From Halomonas sp. KAO (GTDB taxonomy: Bacteria > Pseudomonadota > Gammaproteobacteria > Pseudomonadales > Halomonadaceae), in NCBI RefSeq assembly GCF_015595025.1, contig NZ_JADNRL010000019.1, positions 210,225 to 274,224 of the forward strand: DNA of 64,000 bases, read 5' to 3'. The notes below the pieces were generated by a model. The model was given only the letters and a program-made list of their open reading frames with translations. It was not told the origin of the DNA and did no database searches. A program made the translations under genes and the position numbers. Of this stretch, positions 1 through 8,165 are shown in pieces (the stretch's first letter is position 1; the number at the start of each line of letters is the position of its first letter).

Positions 1-208
1 TGCGCGTCTGACGGTAGAGGTGCGGGTCGACCCCGGGTCCCATCAGCCCTTTTACCTCGACCCGATCGCCGCCTATTTCGCGCACGACATCGGCGATCAT
101 GCCGGTGGTGGCCACCACGTTCAATCGCGAGTCGGCGAGTGCGGGGGCGACCACCAGCATCAAGATGAGTCCCAGTAGAGAGGCGAGTCGTCGAGAGAGT
201 TTCGGCAC
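1..208 (-). CDS. Metal-binding ABC transporter substrate-binding protein, TroA/MntC-like (3' part outside window)
   Basis: Only the first 69 codons are present; the gene runs off the left edge. The start is a GTG (complement of 206-208) preceded by a CAGGAG ribosome site. The reading begins with a basic stretch and hydrophobic signal peptide ending near ALADS, then NVVATTGMIADVVREIGGD and later GVDPHLY. The TTGMIADV and DPHLY motifs are typical of the cluster 9 (TroA/SitA/MntC/ZnuA) periplasmic proteins that deliver Mn2+ or Zn2+ to an ABC importer; the histidine of DPHLY is usually a metal ligand. Mn versus Zn cannot be decided from this fragment. The permease and ATPase genes would be expected outside the window. 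Confidence 0.85.
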   Translation of the reverse strand, partial: MPKLSRRLASLLGLILMLVVAPALADSRLNVVATTGMIADVVREIGGDRVEVKGLMGPGVDPHLYRQTR

Positions 209-416
209 GGAGGGCTCCTGGACAGGTTTCAAGGCAAAAGGCCGGGGGTACGCTGCAACAACCACACAGGATAACGGGAATTACTACGATTACCAGTCGT
301 TCAACTTATCCTTCAAGGCAGCCCGCTCGTAAGCGCTCACCGAGCAAGATCGCGACGCCTCACCGCCTGGGGTATGGTAACCCCTCGAAAGGTCACTGCC
401 TCCCCGAGGAGACGCC

Positions 417-1559
417 ATGCCGCGCCGTCATCTGCTTGCTGCCCCCCTTCTTGCCTTGACCCTGAGCGGCCTGCCTGCCATTGGCCTGGCCGACGAATGT
501 CCTCGACCGGGGGAGTGGCAGCGCGGCTCCGATGCGATACCCGCCGACACCCTGATGCGCGAGCTCGCTTCCCAGCGGGTCGTGCTGCTCGGCGAACAGC
601 ACGAGCGTCAGGCCCACCACCGCTGGCAGCTGCACACCCTGGCGGCGCTGCACGCCCACCAGCCCGCGATGGCGATCGGTCTCGAGATGCTGCCGCGCAA
701 GGCCCAGCCGGCGCTGGATGCCTGGGTGGCAGGAGAGCTCGATGAGGCGGCCTTCCTCTCCTCCAGCGACTGGCACGAAGCCTGGGGCTATGACCCAGAG
801 CTCTACCTGCCGATCCTGCACTTCGCGCGCATGAACCGTATCCCGCTGGTAGCGCTGAACGTTACCCCCGAGTTGCGCCGGCGACTAAGCACACAGGGCT
901 GGGAGAAGGTAGCGCCGGAGGAACGACATGGCCTGACGCCACCCGCGGCGCCACCCCCCGACTACGTCGGCCTCCTCACCGAGCTGTATGGCAGACACCC
1001 CAGCGAAACCGATGCCCCGGGAGGGCTCGAGCGCTTTATCGAGGCCCAGCTGGTGTGGGATCGTGCCATGGCCGAAGGCCTCGCCAGCGCCGCCGAGCGG
1101 GTGCCGCTGGTCGTCGGTCTGATGGGAGAGGGACACCTCAGGCATGGCCACGGGGTTCCTCACCAGCTCGAGGACCTCGGGCTCCGCGCCCATCGCACGC
1201 TGCTGGCCTGGTCGGCACAGCGCGAGTGCCCGCCCCCCGAGGCGGTCGCCGATGTGCTGTTCGGCCTGGGGGACGAGTCACGCCATGAGCCAGAGGCACC
1301 GCCACGACTGGGCGTGCTGCTGGTCCCGAACGAGGCCGGGATCAGGATCGACCGGGTGGCCCCGGAGAGCGTGGCCGCGGCGAGCGGCCTAAGCGAAGAT
1401 GACGTCATCGTCCTCGCCGCCGGCCGCCCGCTGGATACCGTGGGGCAGCTGGTCGCGATCATCCGGCGCCAGCCCCCTGGCACCCTGTTGCCACTGGAGA
1501 TCGTGCGCGACGGTGAGGTCCGCGAGATCCTCGCCCGCTTCCCCGTTGATATGCCCTGA
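417..1559 (+). CDS. ChaN-family (Tiki/DUF399) haem-uptake-type protein with C-terminal PDZ domain
   Basis: 380 residues. A signal peptide (about residues 1-25, cleaved near GLADE) exports the protein; no lipobox cysteine is evident, unlike classical ChaN lipoproteins. Residues about 45-275 hold the ChaN domain, recognisable from VVLLGEQHERQAHHRWQ, the GLEML segment and VPLVVGLMGEGHLRHGHG; the conserved Glu and His residues match the family known to bind haem (ChaN) or to act as metalloproteases (Tiki/TraB superfamily). Residues about 290-375 form a PDZ-like domain (GVLLVPNEAGIRIDRVAPES, then GRPLDTVGQLVAII). AGGAG lies six bases before the ATG. Role inferred: cell-envelope iron/haem handling; substrate not provable here. 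Confidence 0.85.
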   Translation: MPRRHLLAAPLLALTLSGLPAIGLADECPRPGEWQRGSDAIPADTLMRELASQRVVLLGEQHERQAHHRWQLHTLAALHAHQPAMAIGLEMLPRKAQPALDAWVAGELDEAAFLSSSDWHEAWGYDPELYLPILHFARMNRIPLVALNVTPELRRRLSTQGWEKVAPEERHGLTPPAAPPPDYVGLLTELYGRHPSETDAPGGLERFIEAQLVWDRAMAEGLASAAERVPLVVGLMGEGHLRHGHGVPHQLEDLGLRAHRTLLAWSAQRECPPPEAVADVLFGLGDESRHEPEAPPRLGVLLVPNEAGIRIDRVAPESVAAASGLSEDDVIVLAAGRPLDTVGQLVAIIRRQPPGTLLPLEIVRDGEVREILARFPVDMP

Positions 1560-1634
1560 CCCCGGGTGGCCGCTCACCGGGGGGCATGGCATCATGGCCG
1601 CCCCCCAGAGAACCCACGAGGATATCGAGACCCA

Positions 1635-2027
1635 ATGCGTCCCCTGATTCGCCTGTTCTTCCGCGGCCTGCGCCTGGTGCTGGCACCGATCGTGCTGATT
1701 TCCGAAAAGCTCACGACCCCCAGGGCCGTGGAGCGCTCACCGGAGGAGCAGGCCGAGGTCGATCGCGCCTGTGAAGACCTCGCCCTCTACCAGTTCCGCA
1801 CCTGCCCCTTCTGCGTCAAGGTGCGCAAGGAGCTCGCCCGCCTGGCTCTGCCCATCGAGGCCCGCGACGCCCAGTTCGACCAGCAGCATCGCCGCGAGCT
1901 CGCCGAGAACGGTGGCCGCGTCAAGGTTCCCTGCCTGCGTATCGCCCACGCCGACGGCGAGGTCGAGTGGCTCTACGAGTCCGACGATATCAACGCCTGG
2001 CTGCACCAGCGCTTCGCCACGGCGTGA
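1635..2027 (+). CDS. Membrane-anchored glutaredoxin-like protein
   Basis: 130 residues from the ATG at 1635; upstream in-frame codons are possible but the family starts here (MRPLIRLFFRGLRL). Residues 1-25 form a hydrophobic, basic N-terminal segment that could anchor the protein to the membrane. The thioredoxin-fold part carries the redox motif FRTCPFCVKVRKEL (CPFC) and a cis-proline segment VKVPCLRI, followed by a glutathione-S-transferase-like end (WLYESDDINAWL). It should catalyse thiol-disulfide exchange, probably using glutathione. It follows the ChaN-PDZ gene in the same direction after about 75 bases. Family assignment is firm; the physiological partner is unknown. Confidence 0.88.
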   Translation: MRPLIRLFFRGLRLVLAPIVLISEKLTTPRAVERSPEEQAEVDRACEDLALYQFRTCPFCVKVRKELARLALPIEARDAQFDQQHRRELAENGGRVKVPCLRIAHADGEVEWLYESDDINAWLHQRFATA

Positions 2028-2050
2028 CCGTCCCACCATAAGGGATCTAT

Positions 2051-2105
2051 CCCGGGGCTAACGCAGCTAGCTTGGCAGCTCGGTCGCCCGGGGCCGATCC
2101 GGCCA
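2051..2105 (+). repeat. Remnant of the dispersed intergenic element (left-flank module only)
   Basis: These bases match, with a few changes, the left flank of the full element at 7390-7437 (shared words include GCTAACGCAG, TAGCTTGGCAGCTCGGT and GCCCGGGGC). The two-hairpin core present elsewhere is missing; only a short CCATGG-containing stretch follows. It lies just upstream of the CLC gene. Confidence 0.6.
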
Positions 2106-2150
2106 TAACCCCGGCTGGACCTCCATGGCCCTGGCGCCTACACCTTGGTT

Positions 2151-3899
2151 ATGGAGATCCATGACCCACCCACGCCGCGCGGCCTTGTGACGCTGCTACG
2201 CTTCCTGGGACTGGTGGTACTGGGCGCCACGGTGGGTGGCGTGGCGGCGCTGTTTGCCGCCGGTTTCGTGCGCGGCGTGCTGTGGCTCAACGAGATACTG
2301 CTGATCTCGCCACGCAGCCGCATGATGTTTGCCTGGCCGGAATGGCTGATACTGACCACCGTGGCCGTGCCCGCCCTGGGCGGACTGATCGTCGGCCACC
2401 TGCACCAGCTCCTTCCCGAACGGCGCCCCCATACGCCTACCGATGCCATCGCCGCCGTCCAGACGCGCCGCGGCCGGCTGCCGCTCAAGGCCGGGGTCGT
2501 CTCCGCCTTTACCGCCCTGCTCTCCCTGGGTGCCGGCGCCTCGGTAGGCCAGTACGGCCCGCTGGTGCATCTGGGAGCCAGCCTCGGCTCCCTGGGCGCA
2601 CGACTGCTGCGCCTGAGTCGTTCCGACGACAATATCACCATCGCCTGTGGGGTGGCCGCGGCGATTGCCACCGCCTTCAATGCGCCGTTGGCGGGTATTG
2701 TCTTCGCCCATGAGGTGGTGCTGCGTCACTACGCACTGCGTGCCTTCGCTCCCCTCGCCGCCGCGGCCCTGGTCGGCCATGTGATCGCCACCCAGGCACT
2801 GGCCCAGGGCGCCCTCTTTCATGTCGCCGAGACCGTGGTCCCCCAGGCCTGGGAGTTCGCCCTGTTCGTCGCCATCGGCGGGCTGGGCGCCCTGCTGGCC
2901 GGGGGCTACATGCATGCCATTCTCGGCGTCGGCCGCCTCGCCAGGCAACTCCCGCTACGCTCGGCACTGCAGCCGGCCCTGGCGGGTGCCCTGCTGGGCG
3001 TGGCGGCACTCTGGGTGCCCGATATCCTCGGCATGGGCCAGGAGACCCTGCGCTTCGCCACCATCGCCGGAGCCTTCGGCAGCGGCGAGCTGCTGCTGGT
3101 GCTGGGCCTGAAGGTGGCGGCCACCGCCCTGTGTCTGGGCATGGGCTTCAGCGGCGGCGTGTTCAGCCCCGCCCTGGTGGTCGGCATGCTGTTCGGCGCG
3201 CTCTGCGGCACCCTGGCGGCCGGCGTGACCGGCATCTCCCAGGAGACCTTCGTCTTCTATGCGGTCTGTGGCATGGTCGCCGTCACCGCTCCGGTCATCG
3301 GCGCCCCGCTGACCAGCCTGCTGATCGTCTTCGAGCTGACCGGCAACTACGCCCTGACCACCGCGGCCCTGGCCAGCGTGACCCTGGCCAGCCCCATCGC
3401 CGCTCAGCTGTTCGGGCGCTCGCTGTTCGATATTCAGCTGCGCGAGCGGGGGCTGGATCTCTCCTCCGGGCGTGACCAGGCCCTGCTGATGGGCACCCGC
3501 GTGACCGATTACCTAACCCGAGAGTGTGTCACCCTCTCCCCCGAGGCGTCGCTGGACGAGGCCATCGTCGGCATCGCCCGGCAGCACCATGCCGAGGCCT
3601 ACCTGGTGGATGCCCGGGGGCGCTTTCATGGCTGCGTGACACTGGCCGACCTGGAGGCGGCGCGGCAGGCGGCGAGCCCACCCCGACGGGCCGGGGAGTG
3701 CCGGGATACAACCCGGCCGACGCTGCGTCCCGACACCACCCTGTGGGCGGCGATGACCCTGCTCGAGGAGGTCTCCGGCGAGGCCCTGGCCGTGATCGAC
3801 GACGGCATCTTCTGTGGTGTGGTCTACGAGATCACGATCGCCCATGCCTACCTGGACCAGAGCGATGCCCTGCGCCGCGAGGAGCATGGCCATGGGTAG
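2151..3899 (+). CDS. CLC-family chloride channel/antiporter with C-terminal CBS domains
   Basis: About 582 residues from the ATG at 2151 (an in-frame TTG at 2145 is the alternative). Roughly residues 20-430 are the polytopic CLC membrane domain; residues about 450-575 hold a CBS pair that usually senses nucleotides. CLC signatures seen: GASVGQYGPLVHLGAS (the selectivity/gating loop), GFSGGVFSPALVVG, and VIGAPLTSLLIVFELTGNY. The usual gating glutamate of GREGP is replaced by tyrosine (about residue 135), so the protein may be an uncoupled channel rather than a H+/Cl- exchanger. The stop overlaps the start of the downstream binding-protein gene by eight bases, suggesting co-translation. Confidence 0.93.
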   Translation: MEIHDPPTPRGLVTLLRFLGLVVLGATVGGVAALFAAGFVRGVLWLNEILLISPRSRMMFAWPEWLILTTVAVPALGGLIVGHLHQLLPERRPHTPTDAIAAVQTRRGRLPLKAGVVSAFTALLSLGAGASVGQYGPLVHLGASLGSLGARLLRLSRSDDNITIACGVAAAIATAFNAPLAGIVFAHEVVLRHYALRAFAPLAAAALVGHVIATQALAQGALFHVAETVVPQAWEFALFVAIGGLGALLAGGYMHAILGVGRLARQLPLRSALQPALAGALLGVAALWVPDILGMGQETLRFATIAGAFGSGELLLVLGLKVAATALCLGMGFSGGVFSPALVVGMLFGALCGTLAAGVTGISQETFVFYAVCGMVAVTAPVIGAPLTSLLIVFELTGNYALTTAALASVTLASPIAAQLFGRSLFDIQLRERGLDLSSGRDQALLMGTRVTDYLTRECVTLSPEASLDEAIVGIARQHHAEAYLVDARGRFHGCVTLADLEAARQAASPPRRAGECRDTTRPTLRPDTTLWAAMTLLEEVSGEALAVIDDGIFCGVVYEITIAHAYLDQSDALRREEHGHG

Positions 3900-5070
3900 G
3901 CCGACTCCTGACCTGCTGGTGGTGCTATTGGCGCTATGGGTGCTGATGGCCTCGGGCCCTGTGGTCTCGGCCGAGCCCCTGCGGGTGCTTAGCTGGGGCG
4001 GTGCCTACGAGCGCGCCCAGCGCGAGGCCCTGTTCACCCCTTTCACCGAGCAGACCGGGATCGAGATCGAGGTGGCGCGCTACGCCGGTGGCCTGGACGA
4101 ACTGCGCCACGCCATCGCCGCCGGCGAGGTGCCCTGGGATGTGATCGACATGACCCGCAGCGAGGCCATGGCCGCCTGTGACGAGGGGCTGCTGCAGCCT
4201 CTGCCGCCGGATCTGGCTGCCCCGGCCCCGGACGGCACCCCCGCCGAGCGGGACTTTATCCTGGGGGCCATCGGCGCCTGCGCCCTCACCCATACACTGT
4301 TTGCCACGGTGGTGGCCTATCGTCCCGACGCCTTCCCGGGGCGGCGCCCCTCTCGCATCGCCGACCTCTTCGACCAGCAGCGCTTTCCGGGCCCCCGGGC
4401 CCTGCAGCGCACCCCGGCGGTCAATCTCGAGTGGGCACTGCTCGCCAGCGGTGTCCCCCGCCAGGAGCTCTATCGACTGCTCAGCACCCCGCGGGGGCTG
4501 AGCCTTGCCCTCAAGCGCCTGGACCAGCTGGATACCATCCGCTGGTGGGAAGAGGGCGAGGCGCCCGTGGAGCTGCTCACCCATGGCCAGGTGGTCATGG
4601 CATCGGGCTACAACGGGCGCTTCTTCGATGCCATGGTCCAGCGAGGCGCGCCCCTCGAGATTCTCTGGGACGGTCAGGTTCAGGAGCACGAGACCTGGGT
4701 GATTCCCCGCCATGCCCGCCATCCCCGGGCCGCCCGCGACTTTATCCGCTTCGCCACCTCCACCGAGCGGCTCGCCGCCCTGGCCCGGCGAATTCCCTAC
4801 GGGCCGGCGCGTGAGTCTGCCGCCGTCCGGGTCGGTCGCCACCCGGTGAGCGGCGTGGATATGCGCCTGCATATCCCCACGCATCCGCTCAACGCCGAAC
4901 ACGCCATCACCAAGGACGAGGCCTGGTATGCGCGCACCCTGACGCGCATGAACGACTACTTCGCGGCCTGGTTGGAGGCTCGGGGCGACACTTTTCCGGC
5001 CGCTGCCGGGCCGAGCCCGGCCGCATCGGAAAGCGCCGCCGGGGATACCCAACGCCAGAAGACCCCGTGA
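3892..5070 (+). CDS. PotD-like (polyamine-type) periplasmic substrate-binding protein
   Basis: 392 residues. The ATG at 3892 is chosen because GAGGA lies eight bases upstream; ATG 3886 would leave only two bases. A signal peptide (residues 1-25, ending VVSAEP) precedes LRVLSWGGAYERAQREALF, the typical start of spermidine/putrescine-type extracytoplasmic solute-binding proteins. Further family features are the VPWDVIDMTRSEA segment and the C-terminal AWYARTLTRMNDYFAAWL. No permease or ATPase gene adjoins it, so it is an orphan binding protein translationally coupled to a CLC gene. Its ligand could be a polyamine, another cation or something else; the last 30 residues are Ala/Ser-rich and probably disordered. 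Confidence 0.85.
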   Translation: MGRPTPDLLVVLLALWVLMASGPVVSAEPLRVLSWGGAYERAQREALFTPFTEQTGIEIEVARYAGGLDELRHAIAAGEVPWDVIDMTRSEAMAACDEGLLQPLPPDLAAPAPDGTPAERDFILGAIGACALTHTLFATVVAYRPDAFPGRRPSRIADLFDQQRFPGPRALQRTPAVNLEWALLASGVPRQELYRLLSTPRGLSLALKRLDQLDTIRWWEEGEAPVELLTHGQVVMASGYNGRFFDAMVQRGAPLEILWDGQVQEHETWVIPRHARHPRAARDFIRFATSTERLAALARRIPYGPARESAAVRVGRHPVSGVDMRLHIPTHPLNAEHAITKDEAWYARTLTRMNDYFAAWLEARGDTFPAAAGPSPAASESAAGDTQRQKTP

Positions 5071-5096
5071 GTTAGAACGCCGCGTCGACCACCGCC

Positions 5097-6311
5097 TCAA
5101 GGCGGACCGCCGCGCCGCCCCCGAATCAGCAGATTCCGCGGGGTAAGCTCGCGCTCGCAGAAGGTACCGAGCTCGGCGTCATAGCCGGCCTCCTCGAGGA
5201 AGACCAGGCGGTCCAGCCCCAGCCAGACCTCCAGGGGGCGACGAAACAGGTGGCGCACCAGTTCCAGGCGCGTCACGTCCCGCTGGCGGCGCTGACCCCA
5301 TGCCTCATGGCCGGCCCAGTCGATGCCACCGGGCAGCGTGATGCCCTTGCGGGCAGCGGCCCAGCGACAGAACGCCTCGAAGGTCGCCGGCATGCGACCA
5401 TAGGCCAGGCTCGGCACCGGCAGATAGTCGTCGACGCCCCGCACCTCGCGCTGCAAGCGGTCGAAGCCGAGCCGCCAGGCCCCCGCCCGCTGGCGATGGC
5501 GCCGGTCATGCCGCGGTGCGGTGACCGTCTCCTGAACCGCCATGGACAGGTCATCCCGGGAGAGTTCAAGCCGGAAGCGCGCCATGCCGTCGGCAGCGAG
5601 ACGCGAGAGCGGTCGATACCAGGCATCGGCGGTGCGCTGATAGCAGCATGGCGCCAGGGTCACCGCACATCCGGCGTCCACGACCCGCTCCAGCAGGCGG
5701 CGATGCAGGTCCCCGCAGGCGTGCAGCGCACAGGCGTGGGAACCCGGCGCCAGCCAGCGCTCGACGCCCGGCGCCATGACATCCTGGCGGGCCAGCACCA
5801 CCGGCGCATCCTGGGCCTCGGCAAGCGCGGCGCCGCTACTGCACAGGGTGGCATCCCACTCCAGCGCCGCGACCTCGACGCCGTGGTGACGCGCCAGGGT
5901 GCGGGCCAGGTGTCCCTTGCCGGCGCACCACTCCAGCGGCGACTCCTCCTGGCGCAGACACACCCTGGGCAGGAAGGCCTGAACCTGGCGCCACTTGCGT
6001 CCCCCCATATGCGCCGCCCAGCGCTCCGGCAGAGGCTCCCCCTCTCCCGACAGCCGCGGCAGGCGAGTCAGCGCCTCGAGCTCCGCCACCGGCAGCCAGT
6101 CGGCCAGCGGCGAATCAATGAAGGGCGTCTCCTGCAGGCGCTCCGCCTCGGCATCGGAGAGTGACAGCAACGCCTCGGCCATGGCGGACCACTCGGCTGA
6201 CCAGGGTAGCCGGGGGTACTGAAACGGCAGGGGGTGCCATAGCGGTCGCCAGGTGGCGAGCAGCTCGGTCAGGCGCTCGAGGCGCCGGGCCGGACTCCAT
6301 GGATCGGACAC
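5097..6311 (-). CDS. SAM-dependent methyltransferase (Methyltransf_32-like)
   Basis: 404 residues from a GTG at 6311 preceded by GGGAGAG; a longer frame exists but would overlap the upstream gene. The middle carries a class I methyltransferase fold: the glycine-rich AdoMet loop LEWCAGKGHLARTLA (about residue 165), then EVAALEWD, HACGDLHRRLL and the TLAPCCYQ motif. The CCY motif and this layout match the Methyltransf_32 group, whose members modify RNA or protein; the substrate here is not identifiable. It starts 26 bases after the DUF523-DUF1722 gene on the same strand, so the two are probably co-transcribed. It ends convergently with the PotD-like gene. Confidence 0.8.
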   Translation of the reverse strand: MSDPWSPARRLERLTELLATWRPLWHPLPFQYPRLPWSAEWSAMAEALLSLSDAEAERLQETPFIDSPLADWLPVAELEALTRLPRLSGEGEPLPERWAAHMGGRKWRQVQAFLPRVCLRQEESPLEWCAGKGHLARTLARHHGVEVAALEWDATLCSSGAALAEAQDAPVVLARQDVMAPGVERWLAPGSHACALHACGDLHRRLLERVVDAGCAVTLAPCCYQRTADAWYRPLSRLAADGMARFRLELSRDDLSMAVQETVTAPRHDRRHRQRAGAWRLGFDRLQREVRGVDDYLPVPSLAYGRMPATFEAFCRWAAARKGITLPGGIDWAGHEAWGQRRQRDVTRLELVRHLFRRPLEVWLGLDRLVFLEEAGYDAELGTFCERELTPRNLLIRGRRGGPP

Positions 6312-6336
6312 AGGCTCTCCCGGGGCAGATCGAGGA

Positions 6337-7308
6337 TCAGATGGTATTGCGCAACCCCAGCTCGTAGGGGTGCGGGTCGAGGTAGGTCTGGGCACAGATA
6401 TAGTCGGAGCCATGGCGCTTCAGATAGTGGCTGAGCAGGCGAATCGGCACCGCCAGATGCACATGTCCCTGTCGGTAGTCATCGATGGCGGCCAGCAGGT
6501 CCTGCTTGGTCTCACCGTCCAGGGCCGTCTTGAGATAGCCGAAGACATGCATCAGGGCATTGGCGTGAGTCTTGCGGGTGGCGGGTTTGGCCAGGGCCGC
6601 CATGAAACGCTCCAGATAGTGCGCCATGGACTCCTCGAGAGGCTGCTTGGCGGATTCGGCCAGATAGCGCCCCAGTTCCCGATAGGCCTCCACGTCGTGG
6701 GCCATCAACAGGTACTTCTGACGGCTATGGAACTGCAGCAGCTCGTGATAGCTGGGCGCGCCCTCCAGATGGCGCTTCCAGTCATCATAGGCATATACCC
6801 GGGTGATGAAGTTCTCGCGCAGTACGGCGTCGTTCATGCGCGCCTCCTCCTCCAGAGGCAATTCCGGGAAGTGGCGGCGCAGTTCGCGCACGAAGGCACC
6901 GGCATCCGAGTGGCTGGGCATGCCATTGTCGGGGCGGTAGACCTTGACCCGCTCCAGGCCGCAGCTCGGCGAGCCCTTCATCAGGATAAAGCCGCGCAGA
7001 TGACGGTGGCGGGCGATAAACTCACGACTCACCGTTGAGAGCCGCTCGGAGACATCCAGTTCGGGGTTACGGGTGCCCACCACCCGCGGCTCCTCTCCCT
7101 CGAGGCCAACCATGCGGATGGGCTCACGTGGCACGCCCAGCCCCGCCTCGAGCTCAGGGCAGAAGGGCTCGAACGCGAAACGCTCACCGAGCACCTCCAG
7201 GCAGTAGCGTGATCGCTTGTGACCCCCGTTGTAGCGCACCTCCTCCCCTGTCAGGCAGGCGCTGATCCCCACCGGAATCCGTTGTTCATCCCTCACCTTG
7301 TCACCCAT
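6337..7308 (-). CDS. DUF523-DUF1722 two-domain protein (TudS-like desulfidase domain plus YbgA-like domain)
   Basis: 323 residues from the ATG at 7308, six bases after AGGAGG. Residues about 10-150 are DUF523: GISACLTGEEVRYNGG with Cys18, FCPELEAGLG with Cys50, and KGSPSCGLERVKVY with Cys116. These three cysteines correspond to the [4Fe-4S] ligands of the thiouracil desulfidase TudS. Residues about 185-310 are the all-helical DUF1722 domain (E. coli YbgA; HSRQKYLLMAHD, then ALMHVFGYLK). The fusion is known in several proteobacteria, often near photolyase genes, but none is seen here. An Fe-S cluster and action on a thiolated nucleobase or small molecule are inferred. Confidence 0.88.
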   Translation of the reverse strand: MGDKVRDEQRIPVGISACLTGEEVRYNGGHKRSRYCLEVLGERFAFEPFCPELEAGLGVPREPIRMVGLEGEEPRVVGTRNPELDVSERLSTVSREFIARHRHLRGFILMKGSPSCGLERVKVYRPDNGMPSHSDAGAFVRELRRHFPELPLEEEARMNDAVLRENFITRVYAYDDWKRHLEGAPSYHELLQFHSRQKYLLMAHDVEAYRELGRYLAESAKQPLEESMAHYLERFMAALAKPATRKTHANALMHVFGYLKTALDGETKQDLLAAIDDYRQGHVHLAVPIRLLSHYLKRHGSDYICAQTYLDPHPYELGLRNTI

Positions 7309-7389
7309 GATCACCCTCCTCTCCCTTCGACGCTCTCAGCCTGGCCTCGTTTATTCTCTTATTGTGTCATAGCCGATAACACCATGCGT

Positions 7390-7540
7390 CCCAGGGCTAA
7401 CGCAGATAGCTTGGCAGCTCGGTAGCCCGGGGCTGATCTGGCGACAAGCCTCCGAGGAGGCGCTGTAAATACCTCCCTGTACGCTACCTCGGCCGTCCCT
7501 GGTCCTCGGACCTCCTCATCGGCTTGCCCCCAGCGCCCCT
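7390..7540 (+). repeat. Dispersed palindromic element, copy 1 (short form, with left flank)
   Basis: Occupies much of the 341-bp divergent gap between the DUF523 gene and rraA; apart from rraA's ribosome site nothing else is recognised in the gap. The core (about 7438-7538) has a closing stem (CAAGCC...GAGGAGG at left, CCTCCTC...GGCTTG at right), a first inner hairpin with loop TCCCT closed by TAC/GTA, and a weaker second hairpin around TCCC. 7390-7437 is the left-flank module also found at 2051. Orientation is plus, as for all other copies. Confidence 0.85.
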
Positions 7541-7649
7541 TGATTCCTACTACTGCGAAAGCCCTGCAACGGCCACTCTTTCGAGCGATGATCTTCGGGC
7601 GGTCGGTATGGCATCATCGGGACTCCCTCATCAAGCAAGGAGCCCAGCC

Positions 7650-8135
7650 ATGAGCCAGATCGTCACACCGGATATCTGCGACGCCCATCCCGAGGTGCGC
7701 GCCCTCGACCCGCTGTTTATCAACTTCGGTGGCCGCGAGGCCTTCTGTGGCCCGATTCGTACCGTCAAGTGCTTCGAGGACAACTCCCTGGTCAAGCAGG
7801 CCGTGGCCGAGCCCGGCGAAGGCGCCGTGCTGGTGGTGGATGGCGGCGGCTCTCAGCGCTGCGCCATGCTCGGCGATATGCTGGCCGAACAGGCGGCCGG
7901 TAACGGCTGGAGCGGCGTGATCCTGTATGGTTGCGTGCGTGATGTCGATGTGCTGGCTGAGATCGACCTCGGCGTGCAGGCCCTCGGTGCCCACCCGCGC
8001 AGAAGCGAAAAACACGGTGAAGGACGGCGCGATGTGCCGGTGACCTTCGCCGGCGTCACCCTCACCCCCGGCCAGTGGCTCTATGCCGACAACAACGGCA
8101 TCCTGGTCGCCGACGAGCGCCTGTCCCTCGACTGA
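7650..8135 (+). CDS. rraA: Ribonuclease E activity regulator RraA
   Basis: 161 residues, the same length as E. coli RraA. The ATG at 7650 is preceded by CAAGGAG. Sequence blocks match RraA throughout: [59 protein letters not shown] and [19 protein letters not shown]. RraA forms a trimer that binds RNase E and inhibits its mRNA-decay activity in the cytoplasm; the same fold also occurs in HMG aldolases, but the length and GGGS/CVRDVD motifs favour RraA. It follows a palindromic element in the upstream gap and is separated by 30 bases from the membrane phosphodiesterase gene. Confidence 0.95.
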   Translation: MSQIVTPDICDAHPEVRALDPLFINFGGREAFCGPIRTVKCFEDNSLVKQAVAEPGEGAVLVVDGGGSQRCAMLGDMLAEQAAGNGWSGVILYGCVRDVDVLAEIDLGVQALGAHPRRSEKHGEGRRDVPVTFAGVTLTPGQWLYADNNGILVADERLSLD

Positions 8136-8165
8136 CACCCTGTCAACCAATGCCTGGAGCCTGAC

